Shown: one piece after another, positions 1 through 7,010 of the stretch
Position numbering within the stretch: the first letter of the stretch is position 1
Layout of the letters: the number at the start of each line of letters is the position of its first letter
NCBI GenBank assembly: GCA_017452565.1
Contig: JAFTMF010000094.1
Coordinates: 1-19,115 of the forward strand
DNA: 19,115 nt
Reading direction: 5' to 3'
Source of the DNA: Clostridia bacterium
GTDB taxonomy: Bacteria > Bacillota > Clostridia > Oscillospirales > CAG-272
Position numbers and translations under genes: made by a program
The notes under the pieces: model-generated
Told to the model about the DNA's origin: nothing
What the model saw: the letters and a program-made list of their open reading frames with translations, nothing else
The model's database searches: none

Positions 1-2
1 GC

Positions 3-1139
3 CATTTCGGCGTGGCAAGCACCATCCACTACGCTTCCAAAGCGCTTTCCTGCAAGGCGATCTATCGCATTCTGAAGGACGAGGGCGTTGGCGTGGATTT
101 GGTGTCGCTGGGTGAGATGTACACCGCCAAGGCGGCAGGATTTGATCTCTCCCATGCTTGCCTCCACGGAAATAATAAAACCGATGCGGAAATTGCCGAG
201 GCAATTGCTGCAGGCATCGGTGAGTTTATGGTAGACTCGTTTGAGGAACTGGAATCGCTGGATCGCATAGCAGGTGAGCAGGGCATCAAGCAGAGAATTA
301 TGCTTCGCCTGACTCCCAACATCGATGCACACACCCAAAAGGCCATCGCCACCGGCCAGCTGGACTCCAAGTTCGGCACTCCCATTGCTACCGGTCAGGC
401 AGAGCGGCTGGTGAGACTGGCGCTGACTAAGAAGAATCTGGTGCTGGAGGGCTTCCACAGCCATATCGGCTCTCTGATTTTCGAATACGAGCCCTATATC
501 CAGCAGGCACAGGTGATGTTCGAGTTTATGGCCGACATCAAGGCCAAGACCGGCTATACGGCAGGGAAGATCAATCTGGGCGGCGGCTTTGCCGTTCGCT
601 ATACCGCCGATCAGCCCAGTGTGGATATTGAGGCAAACATTTGCAAGATTGCAGCAGAGGTGGACAAGATCTGTGCCTCCTACGGGCTGGATCGTCCTGC
701 CATCCTCATGGAGCCCGGTCGGTCTATCGTAGCCGCTGCAGGCGTGACCCTATATACCGTTGGTACGGTGAAGGAGATCGAGGGCTACCGCACCTACGTT
801 TCGGTAGACGGCGGTATGACCGATAATCCCCGCTATGCACTCTATCAATCCCGCTACGAGGTGCTTCTTGCCAATCGAGCGGGCGAGAAGAAGGATCTGA
901 TCTGCACCGTTGCAGGCAGATGCTGTGAATCGGGCGACCTCATCGGCGAGGGAATGGCACTGCAGACTCCCCGGCGCGGCGACATCCTGGCAGTGCTGGT
1001 AACCGGCGCCTACAACTATTCGATGGCTTCCAATTATAACCGCGTTCCCAGACCCGCAATGGTATTCGTGAAGGACGGCGAGGATCGCCTCGTGATCCGC
1101 AGAGAAACCTACGAGGATCTGTATCGAAACGATCTGTAA
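3..1139 (+). CDS. lysA: Diaminopimelate decarboxylase, 5'-truncated by the window edge
   Basis: This PLP enzyme decarboxylates meso-diaminopimelate to L-lysine, the last step of lysine synthesis. The reading frame is open from base 3, so the N-terminus (probably about 50 residues) lies outside the window; the GTG at 12 is an internal valine, not a start. The PLP-binding lysine is in HYASKA (codon 39-41). Further alanine racemase-like barrel motifs follow: HSHIGS, the glycine-rich GGGF, and EPGRS for cofactor phosphate binding. The C-terminal domain has CCESGD and GAYNYSM, which supply the active-site Cys/Glu and Tyr of the partner subunit in this dimeric family. All expected motifs from the PLP lysine on are present. 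It heads the visible run of co-directional genes; its promoter is not in view. Arginine or ornithine decarboxylases of the same fold are less likely because CESGD and the length fit LysA. Confidence 0.93.
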   Translation, partial: HFGVASTIHYASKALSCKAIYRILKDEGVGVDLVSLGEMYTAKAAGFDLSHACLHGNNKTDAEIAEAIAAGIGEFMVDSFEELESLDRIAGEQGIKQRIMLRLTPNIDAHTQKAIATGQLDSKFGTPIATGQAERLVRLALTKKNLVLEGFHSHIGSLIFEYEPYIQQAQVMFEFMADIKAKTGYTAGKINLGGGFAVRYTADQPSVDIEANICKIAAEVDKICASYGLDRPAILMEPGRSIVAAAGVTLYTVGTVKEIEGYRTYVSVDGGMTDNPRYALYQSRYEVLLANRAGEKKDLICTVAGRCCESGDLIGEGMALQTPRRGDILAVLVTGAYNYSMASNYNRVPRPAMVFVKDGEDRLVIRRETYEDLYRNDL

Positions 1140-1142
1140 AAC

Positions 1143-1171
1143 TTCGGCCACGCTTCTGTGGCGATGCCGAA
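1143..1171 (+). other. Weak hairpin between lysA and the M50 peptidase gene
   Basis: TTCGGC (1143-1148) can pair with GCCGAA (1166-1171), and CAC with GTG inside it. Only three T residues follow, so it is a poor intrinsic terminator. It may be an mRNA processing or stability element within the operon. Confidence 0.3.
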
Positions 1172-1197
1172 TTTCCCTATTCCAAAGGATAAATATT

Positions 1198-1872
1198 ATG
1201 TTATTGGATTTGTTAACTCAAGGACTGAGTCTGCAGGAGATGCTGATCCAGATTCTGCTGACTATTCCTACTATTTTCATTGCTCTTACCTTCCACGAAG
1301 TAGCCCACGGCTGGATGTCCTACAAACTGGGCGACCCCACGGCGTACAATATGGGACGTCTGACCCTCAATCCTCTCAAGCATCTTGATCCCATCGGTGC
1401 ACTATGTATGTTGCTGGTGGGCTTCGGTTGGGCGAAACCCGTTCCTGTAAACGCACGTTACTATAAAAATCCCAAGCGGGGAATGGCGCTGACCGCATTT
1501 GCTGGTCCTGCAATGAACCTGATTCTGGCGTTTTTCGGTGTGATTATCTATAGACTGATTAATCGCTTCGGATACTTGCTGATTCCCAACGGACTGCTTG
1601 TTTTCGTGTTGTTTACCCTCTTTTACTATTTTGCATATCTGAACATTTTTCTCGCCGTATTCAATCTCATCCCCATCCCCCCCTTTGACGGCTCTCGGAT
1701 TGCATACGTCTTCCTGCCTACCAATCTCTATTTCAAGATTATGCGTTACGAGCGGATTATTCAGATTATCGTGATGGTAGCGCTGGTCAGCGGCATCGTC
1801 TCTCTTCCGCTGGGCTTTATTGCCGACGGCATCCAGTATGCTATGGAATGGCTGATCGGATTGGTGATCTGA
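1198..1872 (+). CDS. Site-2 protease-like M50 family zinc metallopeptidase, membrane protein
   Basis: This is a predicted intramembrane zinc protease of the peptidase M50 family (224 aa, the compact YwhC-like type without a PDZ domain). The zinc motif HEVAH is at residues 33-37. The family-typical NPLKHLDPIG is at about 58-67, AGPAMN at 102-107, and the third zinc ligand lies in NLIPIPPFDG (Asp164). Hydrophobic stretches at about 15-32, 68-82, 105-122, 133-158 and 186-206 indicate a multi-pass membrane protein. The ATG at 1198 follows AAAGGA (1184-1189) at good spacing. Its TGA overlaps the scpA ATG, so the two are probably translationally coupled. Genes of this type commonly sit just upstream of scpAB in clostridia; the substrate is unknown. 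Confidence 0.9.
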   Translation: MLLDLLTQGLSLQEMLIQILLTIPTIFIALTFHEVAHGWMSYKLGDPTAYNMGRLTLNPLKHLDPIGALCMLLVGFGWAKPVPVNARYYKNPKRGMALTAFAGPAMNLILAFFGVIIYRLINRFGYLLIPNGLLVFVLFTLFYYFAYLNIFLAVFNLIPIPPFDGSRIAYVFLPTNLYFKIMRYERIIQIIVMVALVSGIVSLPLGFIADGIQYAMEWLIGLVI

Positions 1873-2654
1873 TGGAAAACGCCGAGCTGAGCTTTCATTT
1901 GGAGATTTACGACGGGCCGCTGGACGTGCTTCTGTCGCTGATCACCAAGAACAAGCTGAATATTTACGATATCCCCATTTCGCTGATCTTTACCCAGTAT
2001 ATGGAGTACATCGAAGCGATGCAGCGGATGGATATGAACGTGGCAGGGGAGTTTTTGGAGATGGCCTCCCGTCTGATGCTGATCAAAAGCCGGATGCTCC
2101 TCCCCCGCGTTACCGGAACCGACGAAGAAGACGATCCCCGAAAGCCGCTGGTGGATGCGCTGGTAGAATACCGTCGCGCCAAAGAAGCGGCAGGGCATCT
2201 GGCCCCTCTGTACAGCCGTTACTCCGGCAGATTTGTCAAGGAACCCGACGACGTCAGCCCCGATCGCTCCTTCACGGCCGATCACGACGCGGCACTGCTG
2301 ATCAAAGCCTTCGAGCGGATCTTCCTGCGTCAACAGCAGGCAGAAGAAGCCCGCACCGACCTGCCCAGGCAAACGCTGGCTACCATCCTTACCAAACGGA
2401 TCGTGCCGGTTCCCGAGAAAGCCTTTACCATCCTCCGCTACCTGTGGAGACATGGCGAGACTGCATTCGAACCCTTGCTCCTTGCCACCAATCGGGATCG
2501 CAGCGAGCTGATCGCCTCCTTTTTGGCGCTGCTCCAGCTTGTCCGATCGGGTCGGATGACCATTCGGGAAGATGAGGACGGCGAGATCTACGTGACCATT
2601 GCTCCTCGCGAGCATTCGATGGCGGTAGCAGATGAGGCGATTCAACCCTCTTAA
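1872..2654 (+). CDS. scpA: Segregation and condensation protein A
   Basis: ScpA is the kleisin subunit of the SMC-ScpAB condensin that compacts and segregates the nucleoid. The N-terminus, starting at the ATG overlapping the previous stop (TGATG), carries the hallmark FHLEIYDGPLDVLLSLI, followed by NKLNIYDIPI and a helical SMC-neck-binding region. The middle is variable and charged (EEDDPRKPL...), and the C-terminal winged helix (about residues 185-240) would bind the SMC head. An in-frame ATG at 1848 would add eight residues lying wholly inside the upstream gene, so the coupled start at 1872 (260 aa) is preferred. The length is normal for the family. scpB follows after 12 bp. Confidence 0.94.
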   Translation: MENAELSFHLEIYDGPLDVLLSLITKNKLNIYDIPISLIFTQYMEYIEAMQRMDMNVAGEFLEMASRLMLIKSRMLLPRVTGTDEEDDPRKPLVDALVEYRRAKEAAGHLAPLYSRYSGRFVKEPDDVSPDRSFTADHDAALLIKAFERIFLRQQQAEEARTDLPRQTLATILTKRIVPVPEKAFTILRYLWRHGETAFEPLLLATNRDRSELIASFLALLQLVRSGRMTIREDEDGEIYVTIAPREHSMAVADEAIQPS

Positions 2655-2666
2655 AGGAATTACAAT

Positions 2667-3236
2667 ATGAACGAACAAGAACTGACGCTGGGAGAGACCC
2701 CCAGCACCTCCTCAATTCTTGAGGCGGTGCTCTTTGCGGCGGGCTATCCCATAGAGTATGAACGGCTTGCAACGATTGCCGAGGTCTCCGAGACCGAGGT
2801 GCGGGAAACTGTGCTGGCGCTTCATCATCAATACGAAGCCGACGGGCGAGGATTTCAGGTGGTGCTTTACGCCAATACCTGTCAGATCTGCACCCGGGAG
2901 GGCTACGAGAGTTATATCCGTAACGCGCTGGGCATCAAGCAATCGGGGAGATTGTCAGCTTCCTGCTTGGAGGTGCTGGCCATCATTGCTTACAATCAGC
3001 CGGTGACCAAGGCGGTAATCGAGCAGATCCGCGGTGTGGACTCCTCCTATGCCTTGGGCGTGCTCAGTGAAAAATCGCTGATTGAAGCGGTTGGACGGCT
3101 GGACGTCCCCGGAAAGCCTAATTTGTACGGCACAACCCCCGATTTCTTGCGGGTATTTGGCTTGTCTTCGCTGGAGGAATTGCCCTCTATGAGCGACGAG
3201 CCTAAGAAGACCACCCTTCAGTTGGAGGGAATCTGA
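2667..3236 (+). CDS. scpB: Segregation and condensation protein B
   Basis: ScpB dimerises and binds the central part of ScpA to complete the SMC condensin. The 189-aa protein has two winged-helix domains. The first covers about residues 12-90 (SILEAVLFAAGYPIEYERLA). The second contains the family signature LEVLAIIAYNQPVTKAVIEQIRGV, then LLIEAVGR-like and YGTTPDFLRVFGL motifs at the C-terminus. The ATG at 2667 has AAAGGA (2653-2658) upstream, overlapping the scpA stop codon. Order, spacing and length are canonical. Confidence 0.95.
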   Translation: MNEQELTLGETPSTSSILEAVLFAAGYPIEYERLATIAEVSETEVRETVLALHHQYEADGRGFQVVLYANTCQICTREGYESYIRNALGIKQSGRLSASCLEVLAIIAYNQPVTKAVIEQIRGVDSSYALGVLSEKSLIEAVGRLDVPGKPNLYGTTPDFLRVFGLSSLEELPSMSDEPKKTTLQLEGI

Positions 3237-3275
3237 TAAAAATTGAACCAATGATCCATAAGGAGGTGGAAAATC

Positions 3276-4055
3276 TTGACGGGATGGATCGTTTTCGGTT
3301 GTATACTCCTGTTTTTCTGGCTGATTGGTATGATCCGCGCCAATATCGAGGTCATCTACAACGATAGCGTGCAGGTGGCGGTGAAGGTGCTGGGTGTGCG
3401 GATTCAGATCACGCCCAAGAAGAAAAAGGTTCCGAAGCTGTCGGATTTTACACCGAAAAAATATCGCAAGCGACTGGCAAAGGATGAAGCGAACCGTTTG
3501 AAAGCGGAAGCGAAAAAGGCCAAGAAGCAAGCGAAAAAGGATGCTAAGAAGGCCGAAAAGAAACGGCTGGAAGAGGAACGAAAGAAAGCCAAAGCCGAAG
3601 GAAGAACACTTCCCGAGGACGAAAAGAAAAAGAAGAAGAAAAAGAAGAGTCTCGCCGAGATTCTGGAATGGGTTTACGTTGGTCTTGATGCGCTGAAGGG
3701 ACTCGGAAAGTCCTTTGGAAAGCATTTTGAGATCGAAGCGGTGAAAATGAAAATCGCCGTCGGATCCGAGGATGCGGCGCAGACAGCGATTCTGTACGGG
3801 ATTATCGTACAGATGGCGGCGTATCTGGTGGAAGGACTTTCCGCCATCACCAATTTCCGTTGCAAAAAGCGGGAGGAGATGCAGATCACCGCAGACTTCC
3901 TGTCCGAAAAGATGGTGATGGATCTTCACTTCATCTTCAAGGTTCGCGTGTGGCACGTGTTTGCTTGGGTGTTTGCGGCCATCGGCGCGGCACTGAAGCG
4001 GATGATTAAAAATATGTTGAAAACCCCCGATGCCGATCAAGCGGCAGGGAAATAA
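3276..4055 (+). CDS. DUF2953-type membrane-anchored protein with lysine-rich coiled coil
   Basis: This is a clostridial/bacillar protein of unknown function resembling DUF2953, here 259 aa. One N-terminal membrane helix (about residues 3-20) is followed by a short beta-rich stretch (ANIEVIYNDSVQVAVKVLGVR). A very basic, Lys/Glu/Ala-rich predicted coiled coil spans about 48-125 and ends in a run of eight lysines. A more hydrophobic C-terminal part carries the DUF2953-like features (HFEIEAVKMKIAVGSEDAAQTAILYGII). The start is a TTG at 3276, supported by a near-perfect ribosome site AGGAGGTGG (3261-3269) about 6 nt upstream and by the absence of a nearby ATG in frame. The position between scpB and ytfJ is conserved in clostridia and suggests a role tied to sporulation or the envelope, but this is inference. 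Confidence 0.8.
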   Translation: MTGWIVFGCILLFFWLIGMIRANIEVIYNDSVQVAVKVLGVRIQITPKKKKVPKLSDFTPKKYRKRLAKDEANRLKAEAKKAKKQAKKDAKKAEKKRLEEERKKAKAEGRTLPEDEKKKKKKKKSLAEILEWVYVGLDALKGLGKSFGKHFEIEAVKMKIAVGSEDAAQTAILYGIIVQMAAYLVEGLSAITNFRCKKREEMQITADFLSEKMVMDLHFIFKVRVWHVFAWVFAAIGAALKRMIKNMLKTPDADQAAGK

Positions 4056-4091
4056 ATAAACACTTTGTAATCTGTTTGGAGGACATATACT

Positions 4092-4619
4092 ATGAACGAA
4101 AGCAAACTCAATAAAATCATTGACACTTCTCTTGGAAACATTAAGCAGATCATCGACGTCAATACCGTTGTGGGTGAGCCTATCACCACTGCCGGAGGTA
4201 CCGTGATCATCCCCGTATCCAAGGTATCCCTGGGCTACGCATCCGGCGGCGTGGACTACTACGGTAAGAACGTAAAGCCCGAACAGTCTCAGGCTTCCTT
4301 CGGCGGCGGCGGCGGTACCGGTGTGACCCTGAATCCCGTAGGCTTCCTGGTAACCAAGGCTGACGGCTCCGTAGAGTATCTTCCCGTAACCGTTCCCGGT
4401 TCTTCTCCTGCAGGCGGCGTTGCACCCGCTCCCGATAAGGTTGATACCATCATCAGCTTCATCGAGCGTTCTCCCGAGATCATCGAGAAGATCAAGGCGC
4501 TGATCCCTCAGAAGAAGAAGGATGAAGAAGGCGAAGCAACCGAAGAAGCAGCTCCCGAAGCAGCTCCCGCAGAGGCAGCAGCTACTGCAGTGGAAACTGC
4601 CGCAGAAGTCGCTGAATAA
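4092..4619 (+). CDS. ytfJ: GerW/YtfJ family sporulation protein
   Basis: YtfJ (GerW) proteins are made in the forespore and, in Bacillus subtilis, are needed for normal spore germination. The 175-aa protein has the family core: an N-terminal helix (IDTSLGNIKQIIDVNTVVGEPI), then GGTVIIPVSKVSLGYASGG, a glycine run FGGGGGTGVTLNPVGFLV, and DGSVEYLPV. Next come a helix around residues 118-135 that fits the conserved C-terminal part and a low-complexity Glu/Ala-rich tail (about 143-175). The ATG at 4092 is preceded by TGGAGGA (4077-4083). It lies between the DUF2953 gene and dacF in the usual clostridial order. The long acidic/alanine tail is an embellishment of unknown role. Confidence 0.92.
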   Translation: MNESKLNKIIDTSLGNIKQIIDVNTVVGEPITTAGGTVIIPVSKVSLGYASGGVDYYGKNVKPEQSQASFGGGGGTGVTLNPVGFLVTKADGSVEYLPVTVPGSSPAGGVAPAPDKVDTIISFIERSPEIIEKIKALIPQKKKDEEGEATEEAAPEAAPAEAAATAVETAAEVAE

Positions 4620-4686
4620 TTTGCAAGACGAGGCGAGCGCTGAGCGTTCCTTCGACGTAGCTGTACACTTGCGCCAAATGGTCTAT

Positions 4687-4723
4687 TCCCCCTTCCCGTC
4701 GCATAAAGTGTGACGAAGGGGGA
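4687..4723 (+). promoter_or_regulatory. Hairpin sequestering the dacF ribosome binding site
   Basis: CCCCCTTC (4688-4695) pairs perfectly with GAAGGGGG (4715-4722), extended by T4687-A4723. Inside, after a CC bulge (4696-4697), GTCGCA (4698-4703) pairs with TGTGAC (4709-4714) with one G-U pair, leaving a TAAAG loop. The 3' arm is itself the Shine-Dalgarno sequence AAGGGGGAG (4716-4724) for the GTG start at 4731. No T-run follows, so it is not an intrinsic terminator. A role in translational control is inferred. Confidence 0.65.
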
Positions 4724-4730
4724 GAGATTC

Positions 4731-5906
4731 GTGCGCCGTTGGATTCGATTGATCGCTTGCGTTTTGCTATTTGCCATCCTGCCTTTGGGTGGCGTATATG
4801 GGGGAAGTGCGCCTGATGGGCAGGTGCCCCCTCCGATTCCCACAACCTCAGCCCGTGCTGCGATCCTGATGGATGCGTACGGGCAGGTTCTCTATGCCCA
4901 TAATGTCGACGCATCTCTGCCGATGGCGTCCACTACCAAGATTATGACGGCGCTGGTCGTTATCGAATCGGTGGACGTGGAGACCACGGTGAAGATTCCC
5001 GCCGCAGCGGTAGGAGTGGAGGGCTCCTCTGCCTATCTCATCGCCGGGGAGGAGATGCGCATCTCCGAGCTTTTGCACGCGCTGATGCTGGAAAGCGCCA
5101 ACGATGCGGCGGTCGCACTTGCCATTACCGTGGCAGGCAGCGTGGAAGCCTTTGCCAACCTTATGAACGCCAAAGCCCGGGAGCTGGGTCTGAACGCTAC
5201 CCATTTTATGAATCCCCACGGGCTGGATCACGAGGAGCACTACACCTCCGCACGGGATCTGGCTACCTTGACGGCGGTGGCTTTGCAAAACGAGACTTTT
5301 GCCAAAATCGTCTCGACAGTGCGTTATTCTGCCCCGGTGGAGGAGAGCGATACCATTCGGCTCTATCTCAACCACAACCGTCTTTTGCGGGAATACGAGG
5401 GCTGTATCGGTGTCAAAACCGGCTATACCAAACGATGCGGCCGCTGTCTGGTCAGTGCGGCAGAGCGAAATGGGATCACCCTCATTGCCGTTACCCTCAG
5501 CGATCCCGACGATTGGCGGGATCATCGGGCTATGCTGGACTATGGCTTTGCCACTTGTAGAGAAACGCTGCTGGCAGATATCGGCGAGATCGCTTGCACC
5601 ATTCCCGTGGTAGGCGGCACGCCCGGATCGGTGACCGCACGGAACACCCAATCGGTGAGTCTGACACTTCCGATAGGAACGGAAGCAACCGTTCGGCTGG
5701 AAATTCCCCGCTTTTGCTGGGGATCGGTTCGTGCCGGAGAGGAGATCGGGCAGGCGGTGTTTGCTGTCAATGGCACCGTAGCGGCAACCATTCCTATCAT
5801 TGTCGAGAGCGACGTGACGGCTATTGTGTACGAAAAAACTGTTTGGGATAAGATCGGCGATTTCTTTGCCGCTATCCGGAACTGGCTGGCAGGGCTGTTT
5901 GCTTGA
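4731..5906 (+). CDS. dacF: D-alanyl-D-alanine carboxypeptidase, PBP5/DacF type (S11)
   Basis: This is a low-molecular-weight penicillin-binding protein that removes the terminal D-Ala from peptidoglycan stem peptides outside the membrane. All three serine-acyltransferase motifs are present (numbered from the 4731 start): S-T-T-K at 67-70 with the nucleophile Ser67, S-A-N at 122-124, and K-T-G at 229-231. A signal peptide occupies about residues 1-25. A PBP5-like beta domain covers about 265-360, and the amphipathic C-terminal end (IGDFFAAIRNWLAGLFA) resembles a membrane anchor. The GTG at 4731 is chosen because AAGGGGGAG (4716-4724) lies at proper spacing; the earlier in-frame GTG at 4710 has no ribosome site and lies inside a hairpin. 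Next to scpAB and ytfJ, it corresponds to the DacF/DacB sporulation-associated enzymes that set cortex cross-linking. Assignment to dacF rather than dacB is by context. Confidence 0.9.
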   Translation: MRRWIRLIACVLLFAILPLGGVYGGSAPDGQVPPPIPTTSARAAILMDAYGQVLYAHNVDASLPMASTTKIMTALVVIESVDVETTVKIPAAAVGVEGSSAYLIAGEEMRISELLHALMLESANDAAVALAITVAGSVEAFANLMNAKARELGLNATHFMNPHGLDHEEHYTSARDLATLTAVALQNETFAKIVSTVRYSAPVEESDTIRLYLNHNRLLREYEGCIGVKTGYTKRCGRCLVSAAERNGITLIAVTLSDPDDWRDHRAMLDYGFATCRETLLADIGEIACTIPVVGGTPGSVTARNTQSVSLTLPIGTEATVRLEIPRFCWGSVRAGEEIGQAVFAVNGTVAATIPIIVESDVTAIVYEKTVWDKIGDFFAAIRNWLAGLFA

Positions 5907-5991
5907 GCCGGCGAATAGAATGTCAATATGAAGTCCCCATATAGGGAAGAGAAGGGATTTTAACAGACGTCCCATTGGAGAGTAGAAACAA

Positions 5992-6726
5992 ATGGAAGAA
6001 CTGAGAATACAAAAATACCTTGCCGATTGCGGAGTGTGCTCCCGCCGTGCGGCAGAGCGTGCCATCGAAGAGGGCGAAGTCCTCATCAACGGCGAGACGG
6101 CCGAGATTGGGCAGAAAATTCGCCCCGACCGTGATAAGGTCAGCTATCGCGGCAGACCGGTTGTGAAAAAGCGGAACGCTCATCCTTGCTATATTATGCT
6201 TCACAAGCCGGCCGGTTACGTGACCACTATGAGCGACGAGAAGGGACGGAAAACAGTTGCCGATCTCATCAGCGACGTGGAGAAGCGGGTATATCCCGTA
6301 GGACGTCTGGATATGGACTCCGAAGGTCTGCTGCTTTGCACCAATGACGGAGATCTTGCCAACGCTCTCACTCATCCCCGTCATCATATTCCCAAGATCT
6401 ACCACGTTCGGGTAGCGGAGGACCTAACCAACGCACAACTCTCCAAGCTGCAGGAGCCGATGGAGATCGACGGTTATAAAATCAAGCCGGTTGAATGCGC
6501 CCTTCTGAAGAAAAACGAGACGGGAACTACCATTATGATGGTGCTGTACGAAGGCAGAAACCGTCAGATCCGCAAGATGTGCGAGCAGGTAGGACTCACC
6601 GTAAAACGGCTGCGCCGCATTGCCATTGGCGATCTGGAGCTGGATGTGCCCAGAGGCAAATGGCGGTATCTCACCAAGGACGAGGCGGATTATCTCAAGG
6701 AAGCAGCCGGACTGCTGAAGAAATAA
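5992..6726 (+). CDS. rluB: 23S rRNA pseudouridine synthase, RluB/RsuA family
   Basis: The enzyme converts a specific uridine in large-subunit rRNA to pseudouridine. An N-terminal S4 RNA-binding domain (about 3-60: RIQKYLADCGVCSRRAAE...) precedes the RsuA/RluB catalytic domain, with HKPAGYVTT at 71-79 and the catalytic Asp107 in GRLDMDSEGLLL. YEGRNRQIRKMCEQVG is another family signature. The length, 244 aa, is normal. The ATG at 5992 has GGAGAG about 10 nt upstream. It is the last gene before a strong terminator, matching the clostridial and Bacillus arrangement in which rluB follows scpAB and the carboxypeptidase gene. RluB is favoured over RsuA by context; the exact target base cannot be read from sequence. 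Confidence 0.92.
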   Translation: MEELRIQKYLADCGVCSRRAAERAIEEGEVLINGETAEIGQKIRPDRDKVSYRGRPVVKKRNAHPCYIMLHKPAGYVTTMSDEKGRKTVADLISDVEKRVYPVGRLDMDSEGLLLCTNDGDLANALTHPRHHIPKIYHVRVAEDLTNAQLSKLQEPMEIDGYKIKPVECALLKKNETGTTIMMVLYEGRNRQIRKMCEQVGLTVKRLRRIAIGDLELDVPRGKWRYLTKDEADYLKEAAGLLKK

Positions 6727-6731
6727 TGGCG

Positions 6732-6762
6732 GAGGGATCTTTCGATGGAAAGATCCCTCTTT
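6732..6762 (+). terminator. Rho-independent terminator closing the lysA-rluB run
   Basis: GAGGGATCTTTC (6732-6743) pairs perfectly over 12 bp with GAAAGATCCCTC (6748-6759), with a GATG loop, six bases after the rluB stop. The T-run is short (TTT), but the stem is strong. Confidence 0.85.
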
Positions 6763-6764
6763 GT

Positions 6765-6815
6765 AATTGCCATAGAATTGCCATTCGTTGGATAAAATCC
6801 AATGGAAATGGCAAT
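6765..6815. repeat. AATTGCCAT repeat and two-part hairpin upstream of spo0A
   Basis: AATTGCCAT occurs twice (6765-6773 and 6776-6784). The second copy forms ATTGCCATT (6777-6785), pairing with AATGGCAAT (6807-6815). Nested inside, TTGGAT (6788-6793) pairs with ATCCAA (6797-6802) around an AAA loop. The two stems are separated by a small internal loop. No T-run follows. This lies between the rluB terminator and the spo0A promoter; the remaining bases to 6940 are AT-rich with nothing else I can name. Confidence 0.5.
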
Positions 6816-6942
6816 CATATAGAACCAAAAATCCGCTATTTTTCGATCATATTCCCATCGCAAACGAGATTTCATTGCAGTTTTCACAAAATGAAGCGAT
6901 AAAATTTGTATATTCTGCCACTGGAAAATATTGGCAAAACTA

Positions 6943-6971
6943 TTGCATTAATTGGTAAATTATGGTAAAAT
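6943..6971 (+). promoter_or_regulatory. Predicted sigma-A-type promoter of spo0A
   Basis: TTGCAT (6943-6948), a 17-bp spacer, then TAAAAT (6966-6971). Transcription would start near 6978, which places the upstream ATG at 6972 outside the message and supports the spo0A start at 7011. I did not find a convincing sigma-H promoter or a perfect TGTCGAA-type 0A box in the gap. Confidence 0.6.
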
Positions 6972-7010
6972 ATGGTTGTAAAAAATCAATCAGCAGGAGT
7001 GATAAAAACT

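Noticed and set aside
1761..2678. Open frame of 305 codons on the minus strand
   Set aside because: It is antisense to the end of the M50 gene and all of scpA, with no supporting signals.
3600..3650. Lysine-run A-rich tract as a programmed frameshift site
   Set aside because: The frame continues intact through the tract into a sensible C-terminal domain, and no alternative frame product or stimulatory structure is evident.
4084..4091. CATATACT, resembling a sigma-E/F/G -10 box ahead of ytfJ
   Set aside because: It ends directly at the ytfJ start codon and overlaps the ribosome-site spacing, so it cannot drive a translatable message for that gene.
4848..6089. Long open frame (413 codons) on the minus strand
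   Set aside because: It lies antisense to dacF and the start of rluB, has no ribosome site, and its translation resembles no protein. The strong codon bias of the sense genes explains the lack of stops.
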